DNA from: Bugulina stolonifera
Lineage: Eukaryota > Bryozoa > Gymnolaemata > Cheilostomatida > Bugulidae
DNA length: 64,000 bases
Assembly (NCBI GenBank): GCA_935421135.1
Contig: OW285190.1
Location: forward strand, 2,480,001-2,544,000
Direction: 5' to 3'
Each line of letters opens with the position of its first letter. Position 1 is the first letter of the stretch. A program made the position numbers and the translations under genes. The notes under the pieces were generated by a model that was not told the origin of the DNA, did not search any database, and saw only the letters and a program-made list of their open reading frames with translations. Positions 25,135 to 35,754 of this stretch are shown piece by piece.

Positions 25135-25440
25135 CCCAACACGGTTTCATCACACATGACAGCTGCGATCTCTCTGCTTTTACCAATTAGTGTCCCCACG
25201 TTCAGGGTTGCTATCCACAGTTCTGGTTATGCCCCTCTCTTTTATTCTTCGCAGCGTCGGGACAAAGGCAGTTCTGCTGCGTGCCGCATAAAACAGGCGG
25301 CCTTCTAGCATTCTCTGATTGTCTGTTGGAACTTGCATAATTCTATTGCTGCAGATTGTACAGCGGGATGCCCTTCCTGTCACCAACTCTCTGTGTTCTT
25401 TCGGGTTTGAGACCGGCTGTCTGAGTACTGGCTTGCACCC
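25135..25440 (-). pseudogene. LINE 5' fragment (endonuclease N-terminus)
   Basis: On the minus strand near 25230-25140 one frame reads LWIATLNVGTLIGKSREI, the typical start of the endonuclease of LINE elements. It is cut off after about 30 codons. The sequence before it may be 5' UTR of the same element. It could belong to the same family as the LINE at 10.4-12.3 kb. Confidence 0.6.
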
Positions 25441-25449
25441 CAACAGGCC

Positions 25450-26280
25450 ACAGTCTGGGCTCTAATGAAGCTATTGCCTTATACGGCATGTCAAAAGGTG
25501 AACTACTTGTACATTAATCAATCACAGAGATGTAACTTTCTGACATAAAGTAGTGCGCAATAACATGGAAACATGGTGGGAACTCGTGCATAAAAGCCGG
25601 TAAACTAAACAGACTCCACTACAATAATCTTAAAGATTAAGTGCACTAACCAGGCAGGAAATTTTTTCTATTAATAGAATAAAATGCAGTATTTATTATT
25701 CTAAAGTTTTTTTTCAAAAAAAGCATTTTAAAAAAACCAATTTATTTTATCAGAGGGTAAAATTTTTGTTTACATTTTATATCGCAGTAGTAAGCTCCGC
25801 CCAAAATCCATATGTAACTAGAAATTTTAATTCTAGGTATTTTGATCCCATTACTTCTTTTGGAGTGAATAGCTTGAGCTAGATCTGCTAGCTAGCTACC
25901 GGTTGGAGATTAATAAAGTACTTTGGAGCAAGATATTAATCAGATCAACTTTATATTGCTCCTTAGACAACGTAGATATCTTTTAGAATATTAAAATAAA
26001 ATTCAACAGGTGCCCTCTGTACCTTTGTTACTAATTGCTACTTGCGGCGTTACTAGACTTGGGCTATTCATCAGCATTGCTCCCAAATCAACAAATAAAG
26101 GTAATTTCAAAGCCTTAGATCTAAAAATTGTTCATAGACTTTAGAATAAAACTCCTTCAGTATACTAATAAGATATTGAAGAAAGCTCACACAGGTTCTT
26201 GGAGCAAAGTCTATGATGAAATCTTTGAACAAAGCCCTTGAAAATCTTAACAACCGCATGATTGAATCAACAATGTCACG
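25450..26280. other. intergenic, nothing recognised
   Basis: AT-rich, no coding-like frame. Confidence 0.45.
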
Positions 26281-26286
26281 TGATAT

Positions 26287-27264
26287 TGTGGTGAAACAGC
26301 CTCTGTGGTAATGGCACCTAGGCCAGCCACACTGACAATATTATTAGCTGACATTCAATATCTTATCCATATACTGTTATTCACACTATCCATGCATTCA
26401 TTACCTTGTTTTCCACTGCGTGTCTTATATACATGTCTGTACTAGCAATCAAGCCTTGGAATTACGTTCTATTGCAACTTGGTTTTTCCCACATTTATAC
26501 TTATTTAGTAATTGTCTATCCTTACTTGATTGTGAATTATTAGAGTCTTTTGCCACTTTGTATTGTAACCACGTGGCCGACCTTATGGATTCAGCTCATA
26601 TTTATACACGACATGTTTCTACTTATTGTAAGCACATTTTGTGCAATGGCCGACCTTTTCATATGGCCGAGTCGGGCGGAACCAGACATATTGTTGCGTA
26701 AGTTCCGGAGCCGACCCCATGTCGGATAATCGACACCATGTCGTTCCTTTTTACCGGAAGTTTGTTATGTATATAAGGCAGTGCATTTTGTGTTGCAAAT
26801 CAGTTGTTGATTGCGCTTGAATAAAGCAACATCTCCTAACTCAACCTACAGAGGCTTACTCTTTAGGCAGGTAGTTCCACCTGAGAATCCTTTGGATTCA
26901 GTACGGCTCGAGCTCATCTCATCCTAGGCTAAGCACATCTCTATTTACCCCTTAGGCTTAGGCTGATCCCGGGTTCCAATGAACCTAGCGTCGGACTTAG
27001 GCTCTCAAGGTTAGATCTTCTTTCTCTACACTCCCTCGGAGTGTGAACTCTACAAGACCTACGTCGGTCCTGAGCTCCAATGAGTCTCGGCATCGGCCTA
27101 CGTCTAATATAATCTATAATCTACACTATAAAGAGCACCCATAACTGTTCACTCTTTTATCTAATGAGCAGAAGGTACACTTGGTCGGCTTCTACCACCT
27201 TCCAAGCCCTTCACATACTTGTAGCCCTTGGCTCCCGTATGCAATAGTACTCAAAAACATTACA
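26287..27264 (+). repeat. LTR-B solo LTR
   Basis: A 978-bp LTR flanked by ATAT at 26283-26286 and 27265-27268. It is closest to the copies at 29.3 and 33.9 kb. It has a TATA-like gtatataagg, gaataaagcaac, and the gypsy-like TG...CA ends. Confidence 0.9.
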
Positions 27265-27935
27265 ATATATTATGTCTAGTTACGTGCGTAAATTACTTGA
27301 ACATGTGCTTTGTGTTTACATCGGTGTTTTCAATGTAAACACTGGAATTAATCTCAAACAGATTTATTTTTTGTAGTTTACATTTTGGATTAGTGCATTT
27401 TTTAATATTTTGATTACAGAAATGAAAAAAGCTTACTGGATTTGATGTCTGAAACTTTAGTAGGTTGTTGGAAATGCAGCTATTCTTTAAAGGTAGTATT
27501 GAAAGCTTTGTCTTTTAATACATATTCACTGGCTTTCGATGCTTCGCACTACTACGAAGCCAGATTTCGTTCAAAGTTATCCACTCAATTCGACGTGAGC
27601 ATGTCCATGCCTCGCAGTACATGCAGTAGACACCGGAGTTGTCTGTTCAATAGCATTATCCACTTTGTAGTCAAGTTTTATTTTGTATGGTAGTTGTCTA
27701 CTCCTACTGTATGTTGCTTATAAATATTTTACATGTGCATGTTATTGATAAATGATAAGTAAATATTATATTTTAGATCAAATAATTTTGTTTATTAGAT
27801 CATAATCATTATAAAGCACACATCTGAATTAAAATAACACAATTAAGCATCAATATGTTATAATTTCACAAGCAAGAGGTAAGTTAGTAGCAATTATCTA
27901 AAACAATTTCCCTTGATTAGTTTGGAAGTTAGGTT

Positions 27936-28136
27936 TCCTTGATCTGTGATGATGAGGAAACTGTACGGCAGGCTGCAGCTTGTTTGAAGGCTATTTTGCC
28001 AGCTTGCACAAACTTGGCTAGCCCACAACTAAACTGCCACAGTGGTCATTCCTTTTCTACACCAGCAGGAAGAAGGATATCATCATTTTCACAAAATCAT
28101 GAAATATTCATAGATATAAAGGAGAAACAGGCATAG
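27936..28136 (+). other. possible coding exon, unassigned
   Basis: A 60-codon frame (CDDEETVRQAAACLKAIL...) has better coding texture than its surroundings and starts near a possible acceptor, but it ends at a stop with no donor. The start is weakly reminiscent of a HEAT/ARM helix. It may equally be chance. Confidence 0.2.
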
Positions 28137-28139
28137 AAA

Positions 28140-29332
28140 GAAGAAAAAAAAAACCAAACACTTCAACAATTAGTCAATATCAGGCACAGTATACCTAGCA
28201 TTAGCATTCTCAACCGCAATAGATGATAGGAGAGTTGTGAAAGATTGTTGTGAAGAAGCATGTATGGAAACGGATATTGAAAGAGAACTGAGGACAAGAG
28301 TGAGAGGTAAAAGATGGTTGTTAGAAAGGTGCACTTGGAGTGTTATAATGTGCTGATGGTGTTGGATATACAAAAGAAGTAGTTGGTGCATGTATATAGG
28401 GGGCCTATGTGCACATGTGGAGTAGAAGTGATTGCAGAGTAGCTGGCTTCTCTGTGAGGTTGGAAGATTGACTGACAAATAAATTACACATCATAAAAGA
28501 GAAGCCTTCCATCATGACCCTGTTTGACTATGAAATATCCTGCTAAAGGCTTCCATATTGACTGCTCGCGATGCTCCATTTCTTGGCAGAGTTTCGGGTA
28601 TAGAGAGTTTTATGTCTGTCAACAGAAGAAAAAGCATTCATCCAGCATTTCATAATATTTCATGCTGATATCAAGCAATAAAAGCTAAATATGATGATCC
28701 GAAGCTGTGGAAATTCATTAGCAACAGACTAATGTGACAGATTATTGTGCGAATGTCTTCTCTTGTTGGTTTTCCAAATTTGTGAGAGTATGACGTCTCA
28801 ACATAACAAAAACAGTCACATCAAAGGGAGCCTGCAGGAGAGATTATTAGCTAAGTAAAGTAAGAGTGGGATAGGATTCATAGGAAGCATAGAACAGTTA
28901 TTCATCAGAATGTAAAGCTATTAGAATGAGAGTAGTTTAACCAAGCATGCAGTGTGGTTAGGTTACAGGTCATTCCACTTGCACCAAAGGTAGAAGACAT
29001 CACATAAATACATGTATACTTGTCTGAATTTTTAACGTGCAGGATATCCTGGTCCCTGGAATATATATTCATATAGATATAGAATATTCTTTAACATGAT
29101 TGTATTGTACTGAAAAAATTACCAAAATTAAATACACTATGTTTTCTCTAATAATATGAAATTTATAATAATAATAAGCAAATCAATCAATTTACCATTA
29201 CAACAAATTTATAATAAATTCTACTTCATTATTGCAATGGAATGACCAGCGTTAATTGAATGATATTTTGATAAAAATGAATTTTAAATTCAACTCAATT
29301 TTTTCCATTTGAAAAACATCGATTATAAAATA
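28140..29332. other. intergenic, nothing recognised
   Basis: AT-rich with no coding-like frame, apart from a short low-quality minus-strand frame (28170-28478) that I do not support. Confidence 0.45.
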
Positions 29333-29336
29333 TTAT

Positions 29337-30151
29337 TGTATGTGAAGGGCTTGGAAGGTGGTAGAGGCCGACCGACGTAGGTCTAGTAGAGTTTAGAGTT
29401 TATACTCCGAGGGAGTGTAGTGAAGAAGATCTAACCTTGAGAACCCGGGATCAGCCTAAGCCTAAGGGGTGGATAGAGATATGCTTAGCCTAGGATGAGG
29501 TGAACTCGAGCCGTACTGAATCCAAGGGATTCTCAGGTGGAGTTACCCGCCTAAAGAGTAAGCCTCTGTAGGTTGAGTTAGGAGATGTTGCTTTATTCAA
29601 GCGCAATCAACAACTAATTCACAATAGAAAATGCTCTGCCTTATATACATGACAAACTTCCGGCAAAAATGGTACGACATGGTATCGGTGGCAGACAGGA
29701 GGTCGGCTCCGGAACTTACGCAACAATATGTCTGGTTCCGCCCGACCTGGCCATGAAAAGGTCGACCATGGCACAAAAAGTGCTTACAATAGGTAAAAAC
29801 ATCTCGTGTGTAAATATGAGCTAAATCCATAAGGTCGGCCACGTAGTTACAGTATAGAGTGGCAAAAAGACTCTAACAATAGGCAATCAAGCAAGGATAG
29901 ACGATTACTAAATAGGTATAAATGTGGGAAAAACCAAGTTGCAATAGAGAGTAATTCCAAGACTTGATTGCTAATACAGACATGTATATAAGACACGCAG
30001 TGGATAATAGGGTATTGAATGCATAGATAATAATATATAGACAATGCATGGATATGTGTATAACAGTATATGAATAAGGTTAATTGTCAGCTAATGATAT
30101 TGTCAGTGTGGCTGGCCTAGGTGCCATTACCACGGAGGCTGTTTCACCACA
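29337..30151 (-). repeat. LTR-B solo LTR with internal deletions
   Basis: An 815-bp minus-strand copy flanked by TTAT at 29333-29336 and 30152-30155. Compared with the other LTR-B copies it lacks two blocks, one close to the 3' end of the LTR and one around the ACTCATTGG/ATGAGTCTC region, yet keeps its terminal TG...CA. Confidence 0.82.
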
Positions 30152-30449
30152 TTATTCCATGTAGTTATACCTAATTTTGAACTTTCCATCTTCCTTTCAT
30201 TTCACCTGCTATTAGCGCCCTGTCTTCTTCTCCCAAGCAGTAGTATGATTTTCATTTACGATTTTGCTAGACCAGCTAGCTGACAAATTAATCTTTTTGT
30301 GTTGGATTGGTACCTTTCAACAATATTTCTGAATGATTTCGTTTCTTTGACCAAAGCTTAAAATACTAATATTTCATCGTCTTCTACGAAGTAACCATGA
30401 TAGCTAACAGTTTTGAAAACAGAATTAATATTAGATTTATGCTACTCAA

Positions 30450-30690
30450 CAATTCATAAAAACCTCCAGCGGAAACAAGCACTTGCAGTCGACCTTTTGA
30501 ACCCACGGGAGATTCTTTTTCACATACCCTGCGAAGCGATTTGAATGAACTATTCCATACTTCGAAGCGATGTCTCACTTGATGTCTCACTTCGCATGGC
30601 TTCGTAGGAAGCATACAAAGTCATTCGGCATACAAAGTCATTCGCAGTACCCCATTCCATGCTTCGCAGGGGCAGACAATCGGACACGTA
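30450..30690 (-). repeat. dispersed CGAAGC-rich repeat, copy 2
   Basis: Inverted relative to 12.34-12.57 kb, with the same ends (CTGCGAAGCATGGAAT and CGCTGGAGGTTTTTATGAAT) and several shared internal CGAAG motifs. No coding capacity. Confidence 0.65.
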
Positions 30691-30719
30691 AGTATAACTT
30701 TGTTTTGTAGGATATGGTG

Positions 30720-31252
30720 TAGGCCTGCAACGATGAATCGATAACGATTCTCGATACGATTAATTTGCAGTATTTTCAATATCGATTCTTGTTAAATATA
30801 TACTTAGTCTTGGTAATCCCAAGTTATGACCATAGCATGGTGGCAGAGCGCTCGCTTTACAAACGTGTGGTCATGAGATCGAGTCTCAGTGAAGCACAAT
30901 TTTTTTCTAGTAATTTTGTTGGCAATAAGTGGATAGCTATGAAATACATCATGTGCTAAGATGTATTACTAATATAAGTTTATAATTATATAAATGCCCC
31001 AAACACGCAATTGTATTTTTGATATTCCACACAATTAGAAGGGTATGCTTCTGGAATCTACTCATTCTACTCTTTTTAGTGATTCTAAAATGGAATTATC
31101 AACTCAACTACTACAACTGACAGTGTTCTAAAATACTGTTGCGAAGAACTACTGCAACGTAAATGGTATCGAATCGAATCGAAAAAATCGAAAAAGTTAA
31201 TTGGCAGAATCGAAAAAATCGAAACAGTATTTTGTGAATCGTTGCAGGCCTA
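30720..31252. mobile_element. hAT-type MITE with tRNA-like segment
   Basis: A 533-bp element beginning TAGGCCTGCAACGATG and ending AATCGTTGCAGGCCTA, flanked by a perfect 8-bp duplication ATATGGTG (30712-30719 and 31253-31260). Subterminal ATCGAT/TCGAATCG repeats are present. A second copy carries a large insertion at 42.8-46.6 kb. Confidence 0.88.
30834..30897 (+). other. tRNA-derived segment inside hAT MITE
   Basis: Box A-like TGGCAGAGCGC and box B-like GATCGAGTCTC (GGTTCGAATCT in the second copy at 42974-43037) are spaced as in a tRNA, with CTTTACAA at the anticodon position. The acceptor ends do not pair, so this is a tRNA relic and not a working gene. Confidence 0.55.
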
Positions 31253-31260
31253 ATATGGTG

Positions 31261-33255
31261 TACCAGCACTGATGCTTTGCACCTTGCTGATCATTGGGAT
31301 CGCTTGCTTCGCAAACCTGGGTCTTCCAGTACACCACCAAGTATGCTGTTATGCACAATAGCTATGACCCAACAGTTGCCGTGACACATTGCACATTGTG
31401 TTGCTAATGGGTGGCTTGATGATATTGAGAACAAGCCTGGGTGCCCATGAACAGTGCAATAGTTATACATAATATAACTACAGTATTATTGATACTGACC
31501 CGACTGTTACAGCAACACATTGCACGTTGTGTTGATTATGTCGTTTAAGACATAATTTAGCGAAGAGAATGGCATTTACTTTGCCAGCGCAATCAACCTA
31601 GGGGCTCTAATGCTATAATCTGAATTATGCAGTTGACATAATATTTGCCCAAGTTATGCAAAAATTTCCTCTCATTTTCTGACTTTTCTAGAAAGCAGAC
31701 AACTCCAACATGTTAAAACTGCTAAAATATATGTCCTACAATAACAACCTATGTTATTTTATACTATTAACCATGACTAGAGCCATTTCAGTCTTGCCAG
31801 CTCACTTGCTACATATATGTACGGTACATGTACATATATATTGTACTTGTATTATGTAACTTTGTGTTAGTAGGGCCAAATTAAAAGTAAACTTATTTAC
31901 AACAAAAATATCGAACACTACTTTAGTATTTAGTACATCATAATGCCGCATCGTACTTGATAAAAGTACAGACCAGACAATAATTTAATAGCCTGCTTCA
32001 GCTTATGAGAGAAAAAGTTCTGTATGATTAATTGTATCGACTCATACAAAGTGCCAGTCAATTTCCAACATAATGTGTTTCTTAAACAATCTTAAGATTA
32101 CCAACATTATGTAAACATACGCTTGTACCTTGTGTACATTATAAGCATTTCAGTCTTGAATGAATGATTAGTGTATGGCATTTCACACTTCCAGCATCTG
32201 ATTCATAGCAGGTGTAGGTGTATGTGTAGCTGTAGGTGTACATGTAGATGACTGGCTAATACACAATGTCAAGACTTACTATGGTGCTTTGAGCTAATGT
32301 AGTAGTACTCTGCATACTCTTGAGATACAATTGTTTTGGATAAGGCACCTCAGGAGAGTTAAGCCCTGCTAAGCAATGTTTGCTTCATTGTGGAAAAGAT
32401 TTACAAAAACAATATCGATGTTTGTTAACATTGTAGTAACCAGTACCTATAAAACATAAAAATCATGTAAGGTCTGAATGTAGACTCATTATATTTATGA
32501 CTGTCATGCTGTTTTGATGATTTCATTCTTAAGTGAAGAGCAGCATCACCCTGGTGCGTTGACCAAACTATAAAGCATCATCAGATCTCAAAATGTATAG
32601 ATGTTCCTTAATTGTACTGGATAGAATAGCACTCTACTAGAGCATCAATTATAGTCATGTCATCAGTGAATACCAGTATAATAAAACAACACCGTTGAGT
32701 CAAGCAACAGAGCATCTATTTATTAACAGATGGTTTGGTTTCAGAGCATTGTTTATATGTAAAAATATTCAGTATGATGATTGTTGCTTGCTTGAATCTC
32801 ATAAACTAGCACCTCAGATGCATTTTCAGATGGTTTTAATATTTAAATGAATACCTAATGGAAAAAAGATGCAGCTGTAAGTCAAAGACTATAATATAAG
32901 GGCAGAACCAAATATTTTGAACTGGCAATCTTTCCTAGCTGACAGGCAACAGCCTTTACCTTTGACTCACGATTAATTGGATACATTATATACATGTAGT
33001 AGTACTATAATATTATGTAGCTACATCTACACTCTGTATGCTAATATAGAGAGTAGACCACAACTACATTGTGAAGGTAAAGGTGATGTGCATGATTGTC
33101 AACAGGAGCATACTAGCGTGTTCATTACATGAGTTTGATTGTTACCAGCAACCTAACTTTATGGTATTTTGCCAATAATGAGTGCAAGGAGCTGTAAGTA
33201 AATCATGGATGTCTACTGTAAAAAAATTCTAGTGCTGAGTAAAATACTATCTTAT
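31261..33255. other. intergenic, no gene
   Basis: AT-rich with no coding-like frame. A roughly 45-bp unit with the core CACATTGCAC.TTGTGTTG occurs twice (31380 and 31515). 32.64-32.82 kb is related to the duplicated flank found at 46.86-47.05 and 53.09-53.27 kb. Confidence 0.45.
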
Positions 33256-33261
33256 ATTATC

Positions 33262-33530
33262 TCATTCTACATGTATCTCATACTATCTCATTCTATCTCA
33301 TACTATCTCATTCTATCTCATACTATCTCATACTATCTCATCCTATCTCATACTATCTTATATTATCTCATACTATCTTATATTATCACATACTATCTCA
33401 TTCTATCTCATACTATCTCATACTATCTCATACTATCTCATACTATCTCATACTACCTCATACTATCTCATACTATCTTATATTATCACATACTATCTCA
33501 TACTATCTCATACTATCTCATACTATCTGG
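33262..33530 (+). repeat. 10-bp minisatellite (CATACTATCT)n
   Basis: About 27 copies of a 10-mer with CATTCTATCT and TATTATCTTA-like variants. The apparent frame through it is an artefact of the repeat. Confidence 0.93.
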
Positions 33531-34785
33531 CAGGGGTGGGAGTCGATAGTTTCAAGAATAGAGTAATATGTGCTATTAGCTATTCACTACAAGAATAGAG
33601 AATCTGCCTATGTGATAGTGAAATTTAAAAATAGAGACTAGTTTTTATAATCGCTGAATCGCTATTAGTTATAAGTTGTCTTCTCTCAAATCAGACAATT
33701 CAAAGGCGCCCATTCATTTCCATAAAAATTATAAAGCACAAACACAGCTATTTCTTGTTTACTTCTCTTCAGCTTCATTATTCTGCAGAGTTCATATTGT
33801 GTTTATATGATTTTCTACAATGCACAGTAGGGCTGCGTCATGGATTTGAAACATCATTGATAACGTGATAAGAAGGCATCAGGGTAGCAGCAATATACTG
33901 TAATGTTTTTGAGTGTGTAGTTACATAAAAGAGCTGAGGGCTACAGGTATAGGAAGGGCTTGGACGGTGGTAGAGGCCGTCCAAGTGTACCTTCGACTCA
34001 TTACATAAAAGAGTGAACAGTTATGTGTGCTCTTTATGAGTGTATTGTAGATTATATCAGACGTAGGCCGATGCCGAGACTCATTGGAGCTCAGGACCGA
34101 CGTAGGTCATGTAGAGTTTATACTGCGAGAGAGTGCAGAGAAGGATTGTCTAACCTTGAGAGCCTAAGCTCGACGCTAGGCTCATTAGAACCCGGGATCG
34201 GCCTAAGTCTACGGGGTGGATAGAGATATGCTTAGCCTAGGATAAGGTGAACTCGAGCCGTACTGAATCTAAAGGATTCTCAGGTGGAGTTACCCGCCTA
34301 AAGAGTAAGCCTCTGTATGTTGAGTTAGGTGATGTTGCTTTATTCAAGCGCAATCAACAACTGATTTACAACACAAAATGCACTGCCTTATATACATAAC
34401 AAACTTCCGGCCAAAAGAGCTCGACATGGTATCGGCTATCCGACATGGTATCGGCTATCCGACATGGTATCGGCTCCGGAACTGATGCAACAACATGGAT
34501 GGTTCCGCCCGACGTCGGCCACATAAAAGGTCGGCCTTTGCACAAAATGTGCTTACAATAAGGAGAAACATGTCATATATAATTATGAGCTTAATCTATA
34601 AGGTCGGCCATGAAGTTACTATATGAAATGGCAAAAAGACTCTAACAATTTACAATCAAGCGAGAGTAGACAATTACTAAATATGTATATAAATGTGGGA
34701 AAAACCAAGTTGCAATAGAACGTAATCCCAAAGCTTGATTGCTAGTATATGTATATATAAGACACGCAGGTTAATCAGACAATAT

Positions 34786-35448
34786 TGTGATGGTACGCCC
34801 AGTCGTATCTTACATCTGACACTCATTATTGCGTGCATACATGTATATATCTGCTTGTACTTTACTCTTATATTGTTATATATGATTGTATGATTATTTC
34901 TAAGTCTTTTAATGCCTTTTATACCCATGTACAGAGGCCCGACCTCTCAGAATCCATTGATATTCATTTTGTACATGAATTGGACCATTATAAGCAACTT
35001 TTGTAGAACCCGACCTATTTTGGGTCGGCCGTCGGGCTTCCGGCGGCCATCTTGTTGCGCAACTTCCGGACGACCACACGTCGTCTTTTCCCGACGTCAC
35101 GTCGGCCGGAAGTCCTTATACTATATAAAGGGCACTGTTTTACTGTTCATTGTCTCAGTCTACACTTGGCTTTCAATAAAGACACATCTATACTTGATAC
35201 AGGGACTTTCTCTTCCTTTTACTAGGTCATTCGCTTTGCGAACCGCCTACTAGGTTGAACTACTCTCTTTCACTGTATAGTCTGAAGGTCGGACTTGAGA
35301 TCAGATGGGTCGTCTTTGGTAGTATTTGGGCTACTGAGACCGCTCTATCTTTCATGTAATGCGAAGTCCTATTACCACTCATAGGCACTTCATTTCTGGG
35401 TCGATAGTCGTCCAAGGACGACCGCACCAAATCACAGAAACCATTACA
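34786..35448 (+). repeat. 5' LTR of full-length LTR-A element
   Basis: 663 bp, reading TGTGATGGTACG...AACCATTACA, preceded by ATAT (34782-34785). It differs from the 3' LTR at only two positions that I could see (near 35106 and 35347). TATA (tatataaagg, ~35130) lies about 50 bp before AATAAA (~35176). Confidence 0.95.
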
Positions 35449-35754
35449 TTACTCTTACGATACGAAGAGAAGGAAGGTGACCTCGGCCTCGGGTGACCGA
35501 CCGACCTCATTCTTCAATACTTCTACGGCGATTTAGGACTCGGACCCGGGAACCTTGGATACGAGAAGGTGACAAACGCTAAAGTGCACCCATAATTCTC
35601 GTGGTTCCGCTGGATGTAGCCCGACCTACGCCGGATCTTCAATCAAAGACCGACCTCGGATCCAGAACAGATTGACGGTACTCAGTACGACCATTAGGCC
35701 GACACGGCCTAACAAACCAAAGCAGTTTTACTCACTACCCGACACCCTACCGAC

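Noticed and set aside
28170..28478. 102-codon minus-strand frame
   Set aside because: Low-complexity His/Leu/Ser-rich, no homology that I recognise and no gene structure.
30834..30897. Functional tRNA-Val gene
   Set aside because: Box A/B-like sequences are present, but the acceptor stem does not pair and the anticodon stem is weak; it is inside a MITE in both copies.
33262..33530. CRISPR array
   Set aside because: Direct head-to-tail 10-mers without unique spacers, in a eukaryotic context; the same holds for the other tandem arrays.
33205..33549. Repeat protein (ILSHTISYYL...)
   Set aside because: Frame through a 10-bp minisatellite.
34912..35253. 113-codon frame repeated identically at 39455-39796 and on the minus strand at 52.3-52.7 kb
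   Set aside because: It is LTR-A sequence; repetition reflects LTR copies, not a conserved gene.
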